From the NCBI RefSeq assembly GCF_014643635.1, contig NZ_BMJV01000002.1:62001-126000 (forward strand): a DNA stretch of 64,000 nt. Reading direction: 5' to 3'. Every line of letters begins with the position of its first letter. The stretch's first letter is position 1. The notes under the pieces are model-generated. The model searched no databases and was not told where the DNA came from. It saw nothing but the letters and a program-made list of their open reading frames with translations. The position numbers and the translations under genes were made by a program. Positions 50,937 through 60,103 of this stretch are shown piece by piece. This stretch comes from Salipiger pallidus. GTDB lineage: Bacteria; Pseudomonadota; Alphaproteobacteria; Rhodobacterales; Rhodobacteraceae.

Positions 50937-51823
50937 TGCGACAGACCTTTTACGATGGTTTCCGACGTCACCCGCAGCAGGTCGAGATAGGTGGGCACCG
51001 GCCCGCCCTCTTCGGACAGGGAGTCGACGTAAAGCACCCCGCCATAGGCCGCGCCGGTTTCCCGCGCGACCTGTTTCGCCGGGCGGTCAGACACAGTGGA
51101 TTCCGAGAACACCGCCGGGATGTCGTTGTCCCGCACCCCGTCGATCACCGCCCGCACCTGGGATGGGGTGCCCTGCGCGTCGGCGTTGATCGGCCAGAGA
51201 TACAGCTCGGTCAGGCCGAAATCGCGGGCAAGGTAGGAAAACGCGCCCTCCGATGTCACCAGCCAGCGGCGATCGTCGGGCAGGGCCAGCGCCGCGTCGC
51301 GCAGCGGGCCAATGGTGTCCGCGATCTCGGTCTTGTAGCGTTCGGCGTTGGCGGCATAGGTCTCGGCATTGTCCGGATCGACCTCGGTCAGCGCATCGCG
51401 GATGTTGTCCACGTAGATTTCGGCTGAGGACAGCGCCATCCAAGCGTGGGGGTTGGGCCTGCCGTCATACTCGCCCCCCGAGATCGAGATCGGCTCGACA
51501 CCGTCTGACACCACCGCCGAGGGCACACCTTCGAGGTTGCCGAAGAACTGTTCGAACCAGCGTTCGAGGTTCAGCCCGTTCCACAGCACGAGGTCCGCAT
51601 CCATCGCGCCGACGAGATCGCGGGGGGTGGGCTGGTAGCCGTGGATCTCGGCTCCGGGACGGGTGATCGACACCACCTCTGCCGCGTCGCCGGCCACGTT
51701 GCGCGCCATGTCGGCGATCACCGTGAAGGTCGTGGCAACCTTGATGCGGTCCTGCGCGGCGGCAGGTCCGGCGAAAACGCCCGCTGCAAGCAGCGCGGCA
51801 AGGATCGTACGACGTGTGTGCAT
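50933..51823 (-). CDS. sitA: manganese/iron ABC transporter substrate-binding protein SitA
   Basis: A 296-aa cluster A-I metal-binding protein exported by a signal peptide (TILAALLAAGVFAGPAAAQ). Ligands are visible as His in RPGAEIHGYQPTPRD and in NPHAWMAL, Glu in TSEGAF and Asp-like positions in FSESTVSDRPAKQ, the usual His-His-Glu-Asp set of Mn/Fe-binding proteins. The NPHAW motif favours Mn/Fe over Zn proteins, as no His-rich loop is present. GGAGGA lies before the ATG at 51823. First gene of the sitABCD operon, divergent from the regulator; upstream repeats look like its operator. Confidence 0.94.
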   Translation of the reverse strand: MHTRRTILAALLAAGVFAGPAAAQDRIKVATTFTVIADMARNVAGDAAEVVSITRPGAEIHGYQPTPRDLVGAMDADLVLWNGLNLERWFEQFFGNLEGVPSAVVSDGVEPISISGGEYDGRPNPHAWMALSSAEIYVDNIRDALTEVDPDNAETYAANAERYKTEIADTIGPLRDAALALPDDRRWLVTSEGAFSYLARDFGLTELYLWPINADAQGTPSQVRAVIDGVRDNDIPAVFSESTVSDRPAKQVARETGAAYGGVLYVDSLSEEGGPVPTYLDLLRVTSETIVKGLSQ

Positions 51824-51848
51824 AAGTCCTCCAGTCACCAGATGCATG

Positions 51849-51892
51849 TAGGAATGATTTGCAACAGTCAAGCCAGTTGCGAATGATTTGCA
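51849..51892. promoter_or_regulatory. duplicated Fur/Mur-type operator candidate
   Basis: Two identical 12-mers GAATGATTTGCA start 29 bases apart (51852 and 51881). The second is inside TGCGAATGATTTGCA (51878-51892), a 15-bp palindrome with one mismatched pair. They fill the region between sitA and the divergent Fur-family gene, as for manganese-responsive Mur/Fur sites. Confidence 0.75.
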
Positions 51893-51935
51893 GGAAAGGG
51901 CTTGCGTGGGCGGGGGTTTCGCGCAAGAAAACGGC

Positions 51936-52370
51936 ATGGCGGCGATCGATCAGCGAACAGAGGAACTGACCCAGGCCCTGCGCACCGCGGGCGTGCGGAT
52001 CACGCGGCAGCGTAAGGCGCTGCTCGAGGTCGTGGCCGGGGCAGAGGATCATCCTGACGCGGTCGAACTGCACCGCCGCGCGGTCGAGAAAATGCCGGGC
52101 ATTTCGCTGTCCACGGTCTATCGCACCCTTACCGAGCTCGAGGCGCAAGGCGTCATCCAGCGCCTGCAGTTTGAGGGTGAGGCGGCCCGGTTCGAACACA
52201 CCGAGACCGACCACCACGACCACATGATCGACGTCGAAACCGGCGAGGTGGTGGAGTTCCGCAGCGAACGGATCGAAGCGCTTCAGGCCGAGATCGCCGC
52301 TGCCATGGGCTACGAGATCGTGCGCCACCGGCTGGAACTTTATGTGCGCCGCAAGCCCTCGGGGGGATGA
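51936..52370 (+). CDS. mur: Fur-family metal-responsive regulator (Mur-like)
   Basis: A 144-aa Fur-superfamily repressor. The winged helix covers about residues 10-85 (LRTAGVRITRQRKALLEVVAGAEDHPDAVELH, then ISLSTVYRTLTELEAQGVI), and the dimer/metal part has HHDHMIDVETGEVVEF and a final LELYVRRK. The HHDH segment holds regulatory metal ligands; no CxxC zinc site is present, as in alphaproteobacterial Fur/Mur rather than Zur. Being divergent from sitABCD, it most likely senses manganese and represses it, so I call it Mur-like. The start at 51936 lacks a strong ribosome site; an in-frame ATG 16 codons upstream would lie inside the operator. Confidence 0.9.
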   Translation: MAAIDQRTEELTQALRTAGVRITRQRKALLEVVAGAEDHPDAVELHRRAVEKMPGISLSTVYRTLTELEAQGVIQRLQFEGEAARFEHTETDHHDHMIDVETGEVVEFRSERIEALQAEIAAAMGYEIVRHRLELYVRRKPSGG

Positions 52371-52441
52371 TCGCGCCGAGGACCGGATGGGCGGGGCACA
52401 GGCCGGACGGAACTGCGCGCTCCACGCAGCTCTCCTTCAGG

Positions 52442-53911
52442 TTACTGCGTTGGGGTGAGCGGGATCAGCACAACCGGATGGCGGCCATGTTGAACGACCT
52501 GCATGGCGCCGGGCCGTGGTTGCGGGACGTTACCAAGACCCTCCGCCTCGCAGGCTTGGGGGGCGATGTCGCACAATACAACCGGCCTGCCTGTAAGTTG
52601 CCGCAGCCGTCCTGACAGCCCCAGCGGGTGCTGAATGCCCGCGCCCTCTGCCCCGGGGTAGGTCATGATATCGCCGATCACGAAGACAGGCTCTGGCCCG
52701 GCACCGATCTGTTGCGCGATTGCACGGGTTTCTGCCTGCCAGCCGCGAAAAAGGCTCCACTGGAAACCCAGCTGCACGAGATAGCTGAGCGTGATGAGAA
52801 GGACGGCATTGCGGGCCAGTCGGCCTGCAAGCGTGGGTGTCGTGGACAGGATCTCGGCCGCCCGCACAATGAGGATCGCGTAGATCAGCCACGCGAAGAT
52901 GAAGGCCCGAGCGGCGATGTAGATGCCGTATTTCAGGGACGGCGCCACTCCGAGTGCAAGGCCGATGGCAAGAGCGGTCACGAGGTAGAGCATCTCGAGG
53001 CGGCTGTCGCGGCCATGCCGGGCCATCACGATGATAGACCCGCCCAGCATCGCAACGTGGAACCACACCAGGGGACGGAATTCGTAACTGGTGCGCAGCA
53101 GGAACGACGAGAATGTCTGGCCAGCCCGGTCGAGATTGGCCAGCAGGCCGGCCAGACCACGTGCCGGCTCGGGCGCGCGCGACATGTCGGCCACCACCCC
53201 GAAAACGCCATGTGCCTGCCAGTTCAGGGCATAGATGCAAAGCAGTGACAGTCCGATGCTCGCGACGAACAGGCCCGCAAGCCCGGCAAGGTTGAGCAGG
53301 CTGCGCTTCGGGGTTGCGAGGATACAGGTGATCAGAAGAATGATCGGAAGCGTGGTGTAGGCCATCAGCCCCGCGACCGTAAAGGGCGGCAGCAGCAGCC
53401 ATATGCTGCGCTGCGGCAGGTAGAGCGCCAGCACCGCGTAGAGCGTCACCACGGCCAGCCCCGGCATCAGCGTGTTGAACCACGGTGCGATCAGCATGGT
53501 CGGAGGTGACACCAGCATCGTGAGGGCGGCGACGCCCGCGAACCAGCGTCGATCCGTTCCCGGAAATGCAAGAGCCGCGGTGGCTGCGCATAGCACCGCC
53601 CAGCATGCCTGGAAGGCGGCGAAGTTCAGCCACGAGGGGGTGACGATGCCTCGCAGGTGCCACGCATAGTTCAGCCAGCGTCCTTCCGAGAGGGTCTTGC
53701 CCCAGAACCCTTCTGGTTCGGCGAACAGCGCAGGAAAATCGTCGTAGCGAACCATTGGGTCCGACAAGTTCCCCGCAGAGGCAATCAGGATTGCGACGAG
53801 GCAGATCAGCATGAGGGCTGCGAACCCAACGGGGCGCAAGCAAAGGGCCCGTGACAACCGTGACCGACCGGACAGGGAGGCGCGGTGTATGGTCGAACCA
53901 GACTGGCTCAT
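52442..53911 (-). CDS. polytopic membrane protein, possible GT-C/GtrII-type transferase
   Basis: A 489-residue inner-membrane protein with about twelve helices, including FAALMLICLVAILIASAG near the N-terminus and IYIAARAFIFAWLIYAIL in the second half. An early extracytoplasmic loop holds a YDDFPALFAEPEGFWGKTL segment (Asp-Asp after the first helix) and the phrase EGRWLNYAWHLRG, as in GtrII-like or other GT-C glucosyltransferases that use a lipid-linked sugar. A soluble C-terminal part (VFVIGDIMTYPGAEGAG) follows. The specific function is not known. No operon partner is adjacent; it is divergent from the opgD/G gene with a 550-base gap. Confidence 0.7.
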   Translation of the reverse strand: MSQSGSTIHRASLSGRSRLSRALCLRPVGFAALMLICLVAILIASAGNLSDPMVRYDDFPALFAEPEGFWGKTLSEGRWLNYAWHLRGIVTPSWLNFAAFQACWAVLCAATAALAFPGTDRRWFAGVAALTMLVSPPTMLIAPWFNTLMPGLAVVTLYAVLALYLPQRSIWLLLPPFTVAGLMAYTTLPIILLITCILATPKRSLLNLAGLAGLFVASIGLSLLCIYALNWQAHGVFGVVADMSRAPEPARGLAGLLANLDRAGQTFSSFLLRTSYEFRPLVWFHVAMLGGSIIVMARHGRDSRLEMLYLVTALAIGLALGVAPSLKYGIYIAARAFIFAWLIYAILIVRAAEILSTTPTLAGRLARNAVLLITLSYLVQLGFQWSLFRGWQAETRAIAQQIGAGPEPVFVIGDIMTYPGAEGAGIQHPLGLSGRLRQLTGRPVVLCDIAPQACEAEGLGNVPQPRPGAMQVVQHGRHPVVLIPLTPTQ

Positions 53912-54464
53912 GCGGATGTTCCGATGTTTCTAGCGAACAGGTTGCCAAAACGCCTGCTCAGAACGCACCGCGCCGCGTTTTGCATGGTTTCGCATGGGGG
54001 GCGGCAGGAGGCTGCAATCCCGTCAGTTGCCGACATACTGGCGAACCGGGGCCGTTGAACAAACACGTACAATGCCGGGACCTTTCATCCATAAGGCTGC
54101 GCTAACCGCACAATCCACCGGGACTGCGTCAGAATTGAGCCGATGCTTTGCTTCAAATTGGAAAATTCACCCTGACAGGCTCACCGCAAAGGGGTATCTG
54201 GCGGCTTTCCGCCGCATTGCCCGGATCGTCCGGGGCCGGCCTCAGCATATCGCGGGACCGGGCCGCGCATGACTGGCCGAGGGCGGATCTGAACGGGGTA
54301 TCGTCCGCTGCCGGGGCAGTGAGCGATGCGCCGAGGCGGCTTCATGCTCTGGTCGCGCCACGTTCCTTGCGCGGGAAACTGCCACGTCTCGGGATCGGAA
54401 TTTGTCCTTTCCCCGGCGGCACCCAAATGCAGACCAAAGTATGCATGTAGCCAGAGTGGTGCCG
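53912..54464. other. 553-base divergent intergenic region
   Basis: No gene seen. It contains an inverted repeat CAAAACGC (53946-53953) and GCGTTTTG (53975-53982) with a 21-base loop close to the membrane-protein start, and the promoters of both flanking genes must lie here. It shows no copies of the recurring element. Confidence 0.45.
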
Positions 54465-56078
54465 ATGACCCGTTCGATATTGAACCGACGACAGATGCTT
54501 GCCTCCGGCCTTGGTGCCGGGGCGTTCTTCCTGCTGCCCGAGGTGGCGCGGGCCCAACAGCAGATGAGCGAAGAGGGCATGGCCCTCGGCCCCGGTCGCG
54601 AGTTTTCCTTCGAAGGGCTTCAGGATCTGGCCAAGGCCTTGGCAGAGGGAGAGTACTTCCCCATGGAGGTGGCCGACGCGGACATCCTCGAACAGGTGGA
54701 TTACGACTACCACAACCAGATCCGCTACCGTGCTGACCAGACGCTGTGGAACGACGAGAACCGCTCGCCGGTGCAGTTCTTCTTCCCGGGCCGCTATTTC
54801 CGGGAGCCGGTCCACATCTACGCGCTGGATGATGGCATCGCCCGCGAGGTGCCGTTTTCGACCGAGCTGTTCGACATCCCCGACGACAACCCGGCCCGCC
54901 GTCTGACCCAGACCGAAGGCTTCGCGGGCTTCCGGGTGCAGGACGAACCGGGCGGCAACGACTGGATGGCCTTCCTCGGGGCGTCGTACTGGCGTACCTC
55001 GGGCTATTCGGGGCAGTTCGGCCTGTCGGTCCGGGGCCTTGCACTTGATACCGCGATCCCGGACGGTCCCGAGGAATTCCCGCGCTTCACCCGCTTCTGG
55101 CTCGATGAGCATGGCACGGGCGAGCTAACCGCCTATGCGCTGTTGGAAAGCCCCAGCGCCACGGGGGCCTACAAGATCTCGTCCCTGCGCGAGGAGCGCG
55201 GCGTGCTTCAGGACGTGGAGGCACATGTCTTCCTGCGCAGCGGGGTCGAGCGGCTTGGCCTCGCGCCGCTGACGTCGATGTACTGGTACGGCAAGCCCAA
55301 TGCCCACGTGGCCGCAGACTGGCGGCCCGAGGTGCATGACAGCGACGGGCTGGAAATCCACATGGCCAGCGGCGAGCGTATCTGGCGCCCGCTCAACAAC
55401 CCGCCGCGCACCACCGCCAACAGCTTTGTCGCGCCCGGTGTGAAAGGCTTCGGCCTCATGCAGCGCGAGCGCGCGTTCGACGAATATCAGGACGACGGCG
55501 TGTTCTACGAAAAACGCGCCTCGGCCTGGATCGAGCCCAGCTACGATTGGGGCGATGGCGCGGTGACGCTGATCGAGCTGCGTACCGATGATGAGATCCA
55601 CGACAACATCGTCGCCATGTGGACTCCCGACGCGGGTGCCGAACGGGGGGCCGAGCATCACTTCGGCTACCGCCTGACCTGGTTCGAGGACGCACCGGTG
55701 CCGCCCAATGCGGCGCGCTTCATCTCCACACGGATGGGGGCAGGCGGCGTTCCCGGCCAGCCGCGCCCCGAAGGCGTGGTCAAGATCGTCTGCGATTTCG
55801 ACGACATGGGTTTTGCCGGGCTTGGCCGTGACGACGGTATCACCCCGGTGGTCACCACCTCGCGCGGCGAGATCTCGGGCGAGACCGCCTATCCGGTGGT
55901 GGGCGAGGATTACTGGCGCGCGATCTTCGATCTCGACTTCTCGGAGATTCCAGAGGACGACGATGATCCCATCGACCTGCGCATGTACGTGGACGTGGAT
56001 GGCCGCGCGGGGACCGAAACGTGGCTGATGCAGCTCTTCCCCAGCCAGCTGCGCAGCCTTCTGTCGTCAAAAGCCTGA
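54465..56078 (+). CDS. periplasmic glucan biosynthesis protein (OpgD/OpgG family)
   Basis: A 537-aa MdoG-family protein for osmoregulated periplasmic glucans. The N-terminus SILNRRQMLASGLGAGAFFL is a twin-arginine signal, which favours OpgD (OpgG usually has a Sec signal). The family segments FSFEGLQDLAKALAEGEYF, DDNPARRLTQTEGFAGFRV, ASYWRTSGYSGQFGLSVRG and the C-terminal VKIVCDFDDMGFAGLG are intact. The OpgH synthase is not encoded in this window. The ATG at 54465 follows a weak GTGGT; an earlier ATG at 54441 is possible. It is divergent from the polytopic membrane protein. Confidence 0.9.
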   Translation: MTRSILNRRQMLASGLGAGAFFLLPEVARAQQQMSEEGMALGPGREFSFEGLQDLAKALAEGEYFPMEVADADILEQVDYDYHNQIRYRADQTLWNDENRSPVQFFFPGRYFREPVHIYALDDGIAREVPFSTELFDIPDDNPARRLTQTEGFAGFRVQDEPGGNDWMAFLGASYWRTSGYSGQFGLSVRGLALDTAIPDGPEEFPRFTRFWLDEHGTGELTAYALLESPSATGAYKISSLREERGVLQDVEAHVFLRSGVERLGLAPLTSMYWYGKPNAHVAADWRPEVHDSDGLEIHMASGERIWRPLNNPPRTTANSFVAPGVKGFGLMQRERAFDEYQDDGVFYEKRASAWIEPSYDWGDGAVTLIELRTDDEIHDNIVAMWTPDAGAERGAEHHFGYRLTWFEDAPVPPNAARFISTRMGAGGVPGQPRPEGVVKIVCDFDDMGFAGLGRDDGITPVVTTSRGEISGETAYPVVGEDYWRAIFDLDFSEIPEDDDDPIDLRMYVDVDGRAGTETWLMQLFPSQLRSLLSSKA

Positions 56079-56215
56079 GTGTCCGCGGGGGCCGCCGACA
56101 TGCCACTGCGGCCCCCGCGCGTCTTCGACCAAAAGGGGCGCGAGGTCTTTTCCGCACCACCCAGCGGAGAATCATTGCAAAACTTCGCGGACTGCTTCAT
56201 AGAGAGGGGGCTAAC

Positions 56216-56235
56216 GTTCTTCTCTTTCGAAATGC
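56216..56235 (-). repeat. degenerate copy of the recurring element core
   Basis: Reading minus, GCATTTCGAAAGAGAAGAA matches the core GCGTATTTNNAAAGAGAAGAA with a short deletion. It lies in the cspA upstream region. Confidence 0.35.
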
Positions 56236-56330
56236 TGCTACCGCTTACCCGGTTTCGGTTGATCGGCTTTGATCGACTTTCGCCGGGCTGCCGCGATTTT
56301 GCGGGCAGCATTTACTAAGGAGACACGGAT

Positions 56331-56537
56331 ATGGCCAATGGCACCGTGAAATGGTTCAACGCAACCAAAGGCTTCGGCTTCATTCAACCGGAAAGCGGCA
56401 GCAAGGACATCTTCCTGCACATCTCCGCTGTTGAGCGCGCTGGCCTCAGCCGCATCGAAGACGGCCAGGCTGTGACCTTCGACATCGAGACCGGCCGTGA
56501 TGGCCGCGAGTCCGCCAGCAACCTGGCCCTCGCTTGA
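56331..56537 (+). CDS. cspA: cold shock protein (CspA family)
   Basis: A 68-residue single cold-shock domain. RNP1 is KGFGFI and RNP2 is DIFLHIS; the start MANGTVKWFNATKGF is canonical. Such proteins bind single-stranded RNA or DNA and act as RNA chaperones, in the cold or constitutively. AAGGAGA precedes the ATG by nine bases. The TGA stop overlaps a TTG start of the next small gene (TTGA), coupling them. A 252-base upstream region may hold a leader; no obvious cold-box identified. Confidence 0.96.
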   Translation: MANGTVKWFNATKGFGFIQPESGSKDIFLHISAVERAGLSRIEDGQAVTFDIETGRDGRESASNLALA

Positions 56538-56755
56538 AGCCGTCGCTGGAAGACCTCCTGAGCGGTGTTCCGGCGCAAGAGGGGAACGGCGGGACACCCC
56601 GCGGTTCCTCCACCCAGAAGGCGTCAAAGCCGCTGACCACGCTCGAAAAAACGTCCGCCAACGCCAAGCAGGTGTTGGAGGAGGAAGCCGAGGAGCGCGC
56701 CGAGAAGATGGCACGCCTGAAGGCCGCCCGCGAAGCACGGGACAAGACGGCGTAA
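56534..56755 (+). CDS. small helical protein coupled to cspA
   Basis: A 73-aa protein starting at a TTG that overlaps the cspA stop (TTGA). After a short N-terminal part (KPSLEDLLSGVPAQEG), it is a Lys/Glu/Ala-rich likely coiled coil (KQVLEEEAEERAEKMARLKAARE). Third-position GC use matches real genes in this genome. I do not recognise the family. Coupling to cspA suggests a co-regulated partner, possibly an RNA or ribosome-associated protein, by position only. Confidence 0.65.
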   Translation: MKPSLEDLLSGVPAQEGNGGTPRGSSTQKASKPLTTLEKTSANAKQVLEEEAEERAEKMARLKAAREARDKTA

Positions 56756-56931
56756 TCGTCCAGTCTCGTCCGTACCGGGCACAGGATACCTTAAAATCCA
56801 GACAAGCGCGTACAGCGGTGCCGCCCCTTGCGGGGCGCGCCACTTTCATCGTGCCTGCAGGACCCTCCGCGACGGGCCGAGCCCTGTCGTGTTCCGTATC
56901 CGTTCCCCGAAATTGTCTCGAGGAGACAGAC

Positions 56932-57099
56932 ATGGGCTATTCGCCCCCCAAGAAGCAGCTGGACCTCAAGGATTTCCTGAGCAAGCCGGCGAAGAAACGA
57001 TCCGGCGCCAAGGGCTTCGGCTATCGCAAGTTCCCGACGAACCCGGTGAAGCCGGCCACCGAGGCCGATTTCAAGACACCGGACCCCAAAACCGACTGA
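56932..57099 (+). CDS. small basic hypothetical protein, 55 aa
   Basis: A 55-residue protein MGYSPPKKQLDLKDFLSKPA followed by KKRSGAKGFGYRKFPTNP and a short acidic end. It is basic and proline-rich with no fold signature that I know. CGAGGAGACAGAC gives a clear ribosome site for the ATG at 56932. It lies 176 bases after the cspA-coupled gene on the same strand. It seems a real small gene of unknown function. Confidence 0.6.
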   Translation: MGYSPPKKQLDLKDFLSKPAKKRSGAKGFGYRKFPTNPVKPATEADFKTPDPKTD

Positions 57100-57315
57100 C
57101 GGCCTTCGCCCGTCACCAAGGGTGGGCCATCCGGGTCCGCCACACGAACGGTCGGTCCGCGTGACCGACAGCGCCCGCCAGACCGGCGGGTGGCACTGAT
57201 CTCGGGCCCGGGGCAGGGGCTCCGCCCGAACGATCCGGACGCCTGGCACATCTGCCGGAGCGACCGCCCTGCAATGCGTGGGGCGTGGATCGACAGAACA
57301 TTGAAAGATATCAGA

Positions 57316-57558
57316 ATGATGGAAATACATTGGGGCGAACCGATCGCCCTTGTCACGCCCGAGGGTGATGACATCGAACGCTTCAGCACGATCGAAAAGG
57401 CCCGTTACTGGCTGCGTCGCCGCTGGCCGGTGTCAGGTCGCATGAGGGACCGCGCGCTTGCGCAGGTCGAATCGGCGATGGATTGCATGAGCCCGGTCGA
57501 AGATGCGCGCAGCGCCTTCATTCACGCGGCGCGTCAGGCGGGTTTTGCGCCCGCCTGA
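57316..57558 (+). CDS. DUF982 domain protein
   Basis: An 80-aa protein of the DUF982 family: MEIHWGEPIALVTPEGDDIE, then TIEKARYWLRRRWPVSGRMRDRAL and the closing VEDARSAFIHAARQAGF. Family members are small, widespread in rhizobia and relatives, and of unknown function, often plasmid- or symbiosis-associated but also chromosomal. Two adjacent ATGs (57316, 57319) are possible. Convergent with smpB, 30 bases between stops. Confidence 0.8.
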   Translation: MMEIHWGEPIALVTPEGDDIERFSTIEKARYWLRRRWPVSGRMRDRALAQVESAMDCMSPVEDARSAFIHAARQAGFAPA

Positions 57559-57588
57559 TCCTATCCCAACGTGACCCTTGCCTGAGCC

Positions 57589-58059
57589 TCAGCTTTGTTT
57601 GAGGAGCCGCTGCTTCTGGCGGTTCCAGTCGCGCTTGGCTTCGGTTTCACGCTTGTCGTGGTTCTTCTTACCCTTGGCGATGCCGATCTTCAGCTTCGCT
57701 ATGCCCTTGTGGTTGAAGTACAGCACCAGCGGCACGAGGGTCATGCCCTTGCGCTGGGTCTCGTTCCACAGGCGGGCAAGCTCCTTCTTCGAGGCCAGTA
57801 GCTTGCGGCGGCGGCGTTCCTCGTGACCGAACATGGCGCGCTCGTAGGGCGCGATGTAGCTGTTCACCAGCCACAACTCGCCATTTTCCACCGCGGCATA
57901 GCTTTCGGCGACGTTCGAGGTGTTCTCGCGCAGCGACTTCACCTCCGAGCCCGTGAGGATGATCCCGCACTCGAGATCGTCCTCGATCGCGTAATCGAAA
58001 CGGGCACGCCGGTTTTCGGCGATCACCTTGTAGTTCGGGTCTGTCTTCGGTTTGGCCAT
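57589..58059 (-). CDS. smpB: tmRNA-binding protein SmpB
   Basis: A 156-aa protein that delivers tmRNA to stalled ribosomes in trans-translation. [32 protein letters not shown] and [12 protein letters not shown] (C-terminal basic tail) are family signatures. The start at 58059 (MAKPKTDPN) is used; an ATG three codons upstream (58068) is possible and neither has a strong ribosome site. No tmRNA gene is visible in the window. It lies downstream of the histidine kinase on the same strand with a 37-base gap. Confidence 0.95.
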   Translation of the reverse strand: MAKPKTDPNYKVIAENRRARFDYAIEDDLECGIILTGSEVKSLRENTSNVAESYAAVENGELWLVNSYIAPYERAMFGHEERRRRKLLASKKELARLWNETQRKGMTLVPLVLYFNHKGIAKLKIGIAKGKKNHDKRETEAKRDWNRQKQRLLKQS

Positions 58060-58096
58060 TGCGTGCATGTAATGCGGCAGGGGCCGCCTGTCCATA

Positions 58097-59434
58097 TCAG
58101 GAAGACGGCAGCACCAGTTCTGCGCATTCGCCGCCACCGTTTTGGGGCGACAGCACCAGCGTACCGCCCATGCGTTCCATGGCCACCGCGACGATGGACA
58201 GGCCCAGCCCGCTGCCGTCGCCGGTGCTGGCGGTGCTGCGGTAGAAGCGCTGGGTGACGTGGGCACGGTCCTGCGGCAGGATGCCGGGGCCACGATCCGC
58301 GACGCGATAGCGTACCTGTTCGCCGTCCTTATGCAGCGACACGTCCACGCTTGCCCCGGCGGGGGACACCTGTATGGCGTTTTCCACGAGGTTGCGCAGG
58401 GCCGCGCGCAGCAGGGTCGGGCTTTGGGTCTGCCAGAGCCCCTCCTGTGCCTGCATTCGGACGCTGACGCCACGCGGCCCGGCCAGCGCGGCAAGGTCGG
58501 CCACCACCTCGGACAGCAGCAGCGCGCCGTCTCGGGGGGCGTCGCTGGCGGAGGGGGCGGTTTCCACGGATGTCATCTCGAGCAGCTGTTTCACCATGCG
58601 GTCGGTCCGCTGCACCCCGCGGGCAATCTGGTCGAGTGCATGCTGGCGTGTCGGCGCGTCGGGCGCGAGCGAGGCGATCTCGGCCTGCGTCTTCAGCCCT
58701 GCCAGAGGCGTCTTGAGCTCATGCGCCGCGAAGGCGGTGAAGCTGCGTTCATGTTCGCGCGCAAGGCCGACACGGCGCAGCAGGGCGTTGAGCGCGCCGA
58801 CCATGGGGGCCAGCTCGCGCGGCATGTCGGGGGCGCGGATCGGGCTGAGGTCGTCGGCGGGCCGGGCGTGCAGTGCCTCGCCCAGCCGGTCGAGTGGGCG
58901 CAGCCCGCGGCCCACGGTCCACCAGATCAGACCGCCCAGCAGCGGCAACAACAGCAGCGCGGGCACCAACAAAGCCAACGTCACGCCGCGCACGAGGTGA
59001 TCACGCATGGCCTGCGCGTCGCCGACCATGACCCGCACCCCCGACTCTTCGTCGATATGGGTGAAGACGCGCCAGCGCTCGCCTCCGACCTCGTTCTCGC
59101 TGAAGCCGGCTGTGCCGTCGGACAGGCTGCCTTCGGGCGCGGCGGCAGACCCGCTGATGAACCGCCCGTCGAGACCCCAGACCTGGCAGGACAGCTGGTG
59201 GCGCTTTTCCATCGGATGCGTGCTGCCCAGCGGTACATCGAGAGGGTCGTCCGGTGCGAGCCCGCCCGAGCCCATGAGTGACGCGACCATGCGCGCCGAC
59301 TCCTCGAGCCTGCGGTCGAGCACGTGGATCACCTCGGCCCGGGTGGCGTGCTGGATCCACAGCACCGCCGTGAGCCAGACAAGTCCCGTGGCGGTCAGCA
59401 AAATCAGCAGAAGGCGGCCACGGATCGAGTTCAT
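58097..59434 (-). CDS. sensor histidine kinase (QseC-like)
   Basis: A 445-residue two-pass membrane kinase. Helix 1 ([21 protein letters not shown]), a periplasmic part of about 115 residues, helix 2 ([20 protein letters not shown]), a HAMP-like linker, then the dimerisation/phospho-acceptor motif [13 protein letters not shown] (His) and the ATPase motifs [11 protein letters not shown] (N box), DRGPGI (G1) and GSGLGLSIV (G2). It would sense an unknown periplasmic signal and phosphorylate the regulator encoded just upstream (ATGA overlap). Being in an operon with uraH suggests a link to ureide metabolism, though this is inferred. Confidence 0.92.
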   Translation of the reverse strand: MNSIRGRLLLILLTATGLVWLTAVLWIQHATRAEVIHVLDRRLEESARMVASLMGSGGLAPDDPLDVPLGSTHPMEKRHQLSCQVWGLDGRFISGSAAAPEGSLSDGTAGFSENEVGGERWRVFTHIDEESGVRVMVGDAQAMRDHLVRGVTLALLVPALLLLPLLGGLIWWTVGRGLRPLDRLGEALHARPADDLSPIRAPDMPRELAPMVGALNALLRRVGLAREHERSFTAFAAHELKTPLAGLKTQAEIASLAPDAPTRQHALDQIARGVQRTDRMVKQLLEMTSVETAPSASDAPRDGALLLSEVVADLAALAGPRGVSVRMQAQEGLWQTQSPTLLRAALRNLVENAIQVSPAGASVDVSLHKDGEQVRYRVADRGPGILPQDRAHVTQRFYRSTASTGDGSGLGLSIVAVAMERMGGTLVLSPQNGGGECAELVLPSS

Positions 59435-60096
59435 GTTGCCTCCGGGGCCAGCCGGTAGCCCGCGCCGCGCACGGTCTGGATGAAGGCGCTGCCCAGCTTG
59501 GCGCGCAGGTGGTGGATGTGGACCTCGACAGTGTTGCTGCCCACGTCCTCCTGCCAGCCGTAAAGCCGTTCCTCCAGCGCCTGCTTGCCAAGGATCGCGC
59601 CGGGGCGTTCCATCAGCGCGGCCAGCACACCGAATTCGCGGCGGGAGAAGGCGATCTCGCGCCCCTCCAGCTGCCCGGTCATGCGCGCCGGATCAACCCT
59701 CAGCCCGTTCCAGGCCATGTCACTGACGGCCCGGCCCTGCGCCCGGCGCAGCAGGGCGCGCAGGCGGGCGGACAGTTCGGGCAGCTCGAAGGGTTTGCCA
59801 AGGTAGTCGTCCGCCCCAGCGTCCAGCCCCGCCACCCTGTCACCCAGCCCGTCGCGGGCGGTGAGCATCAGCACCGGCAGATCGCTGCCCCGGTCTCGCA
59901 GGTCGCGCAGCAGATCGAGCCCCGATCCGTCGGGCAGCATGAGGTCGAGCACCATCGCCTCGAAGCGGTCCGCCCCGAGCGCGTGACCCGCATCGGCGCA
60001 GGTGGCGACCGCCTCGGGCGAAAAGCCCTGCAGCCGCAGTCCGACGGTCAGCCCGTCCGACAGCACCTCGTCATCCTCGACGATCAGCACCCGCAT
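59431..60096 (-). CDS. OmpR-family response regulator
   Basis: A 221-aa regulator with an N-terminal receiver (MRVLIVEDDEVLSDGL with the acidic pair, phospho-Asp in VLDLMLPDGSG at about residue 51, Lys in LGKPFE) and a C-terminal OmpR/PhoB winged helix (SRREFGVLAALMERPG, NTVEVHIHHLRAKLG and VRGAGYRL). It is encoded seven bases downstream of uraH and overlaps the kinase by four bases, so uraH-RR-HK is one transcript. The DNA target is unknown. Confidence 0.93.
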   Translation of the reverse strand: MRVLIVEDDEVLSDGLTVGLRLQGFSPEAVATCADAGHALGADRFEAMVLDLMLPDGSGLDLLRDLRDRGSDLPVLMLTARDGLGDRVAGLDAGADDYLGKPFELPELSARLRALLRRAQGRAVSDMAWNGLRVDPARMTGQLEGREIAFSRREFGVLAALMERPGAILGKQALEERLYGWQEDVGSNTVEVHIHHLRAKLGSAFIQTVRGAGYRLAPEAT

Positions 60097-60103
60097 GACG
60101 GCC

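Noticed and set aside
53946-53982. Inverted repeat CAAAACGC/GCGTTTTG as an operator
   Set aside because: An 8-bp repeat with a 21-base loop is weak and could arise by chance.
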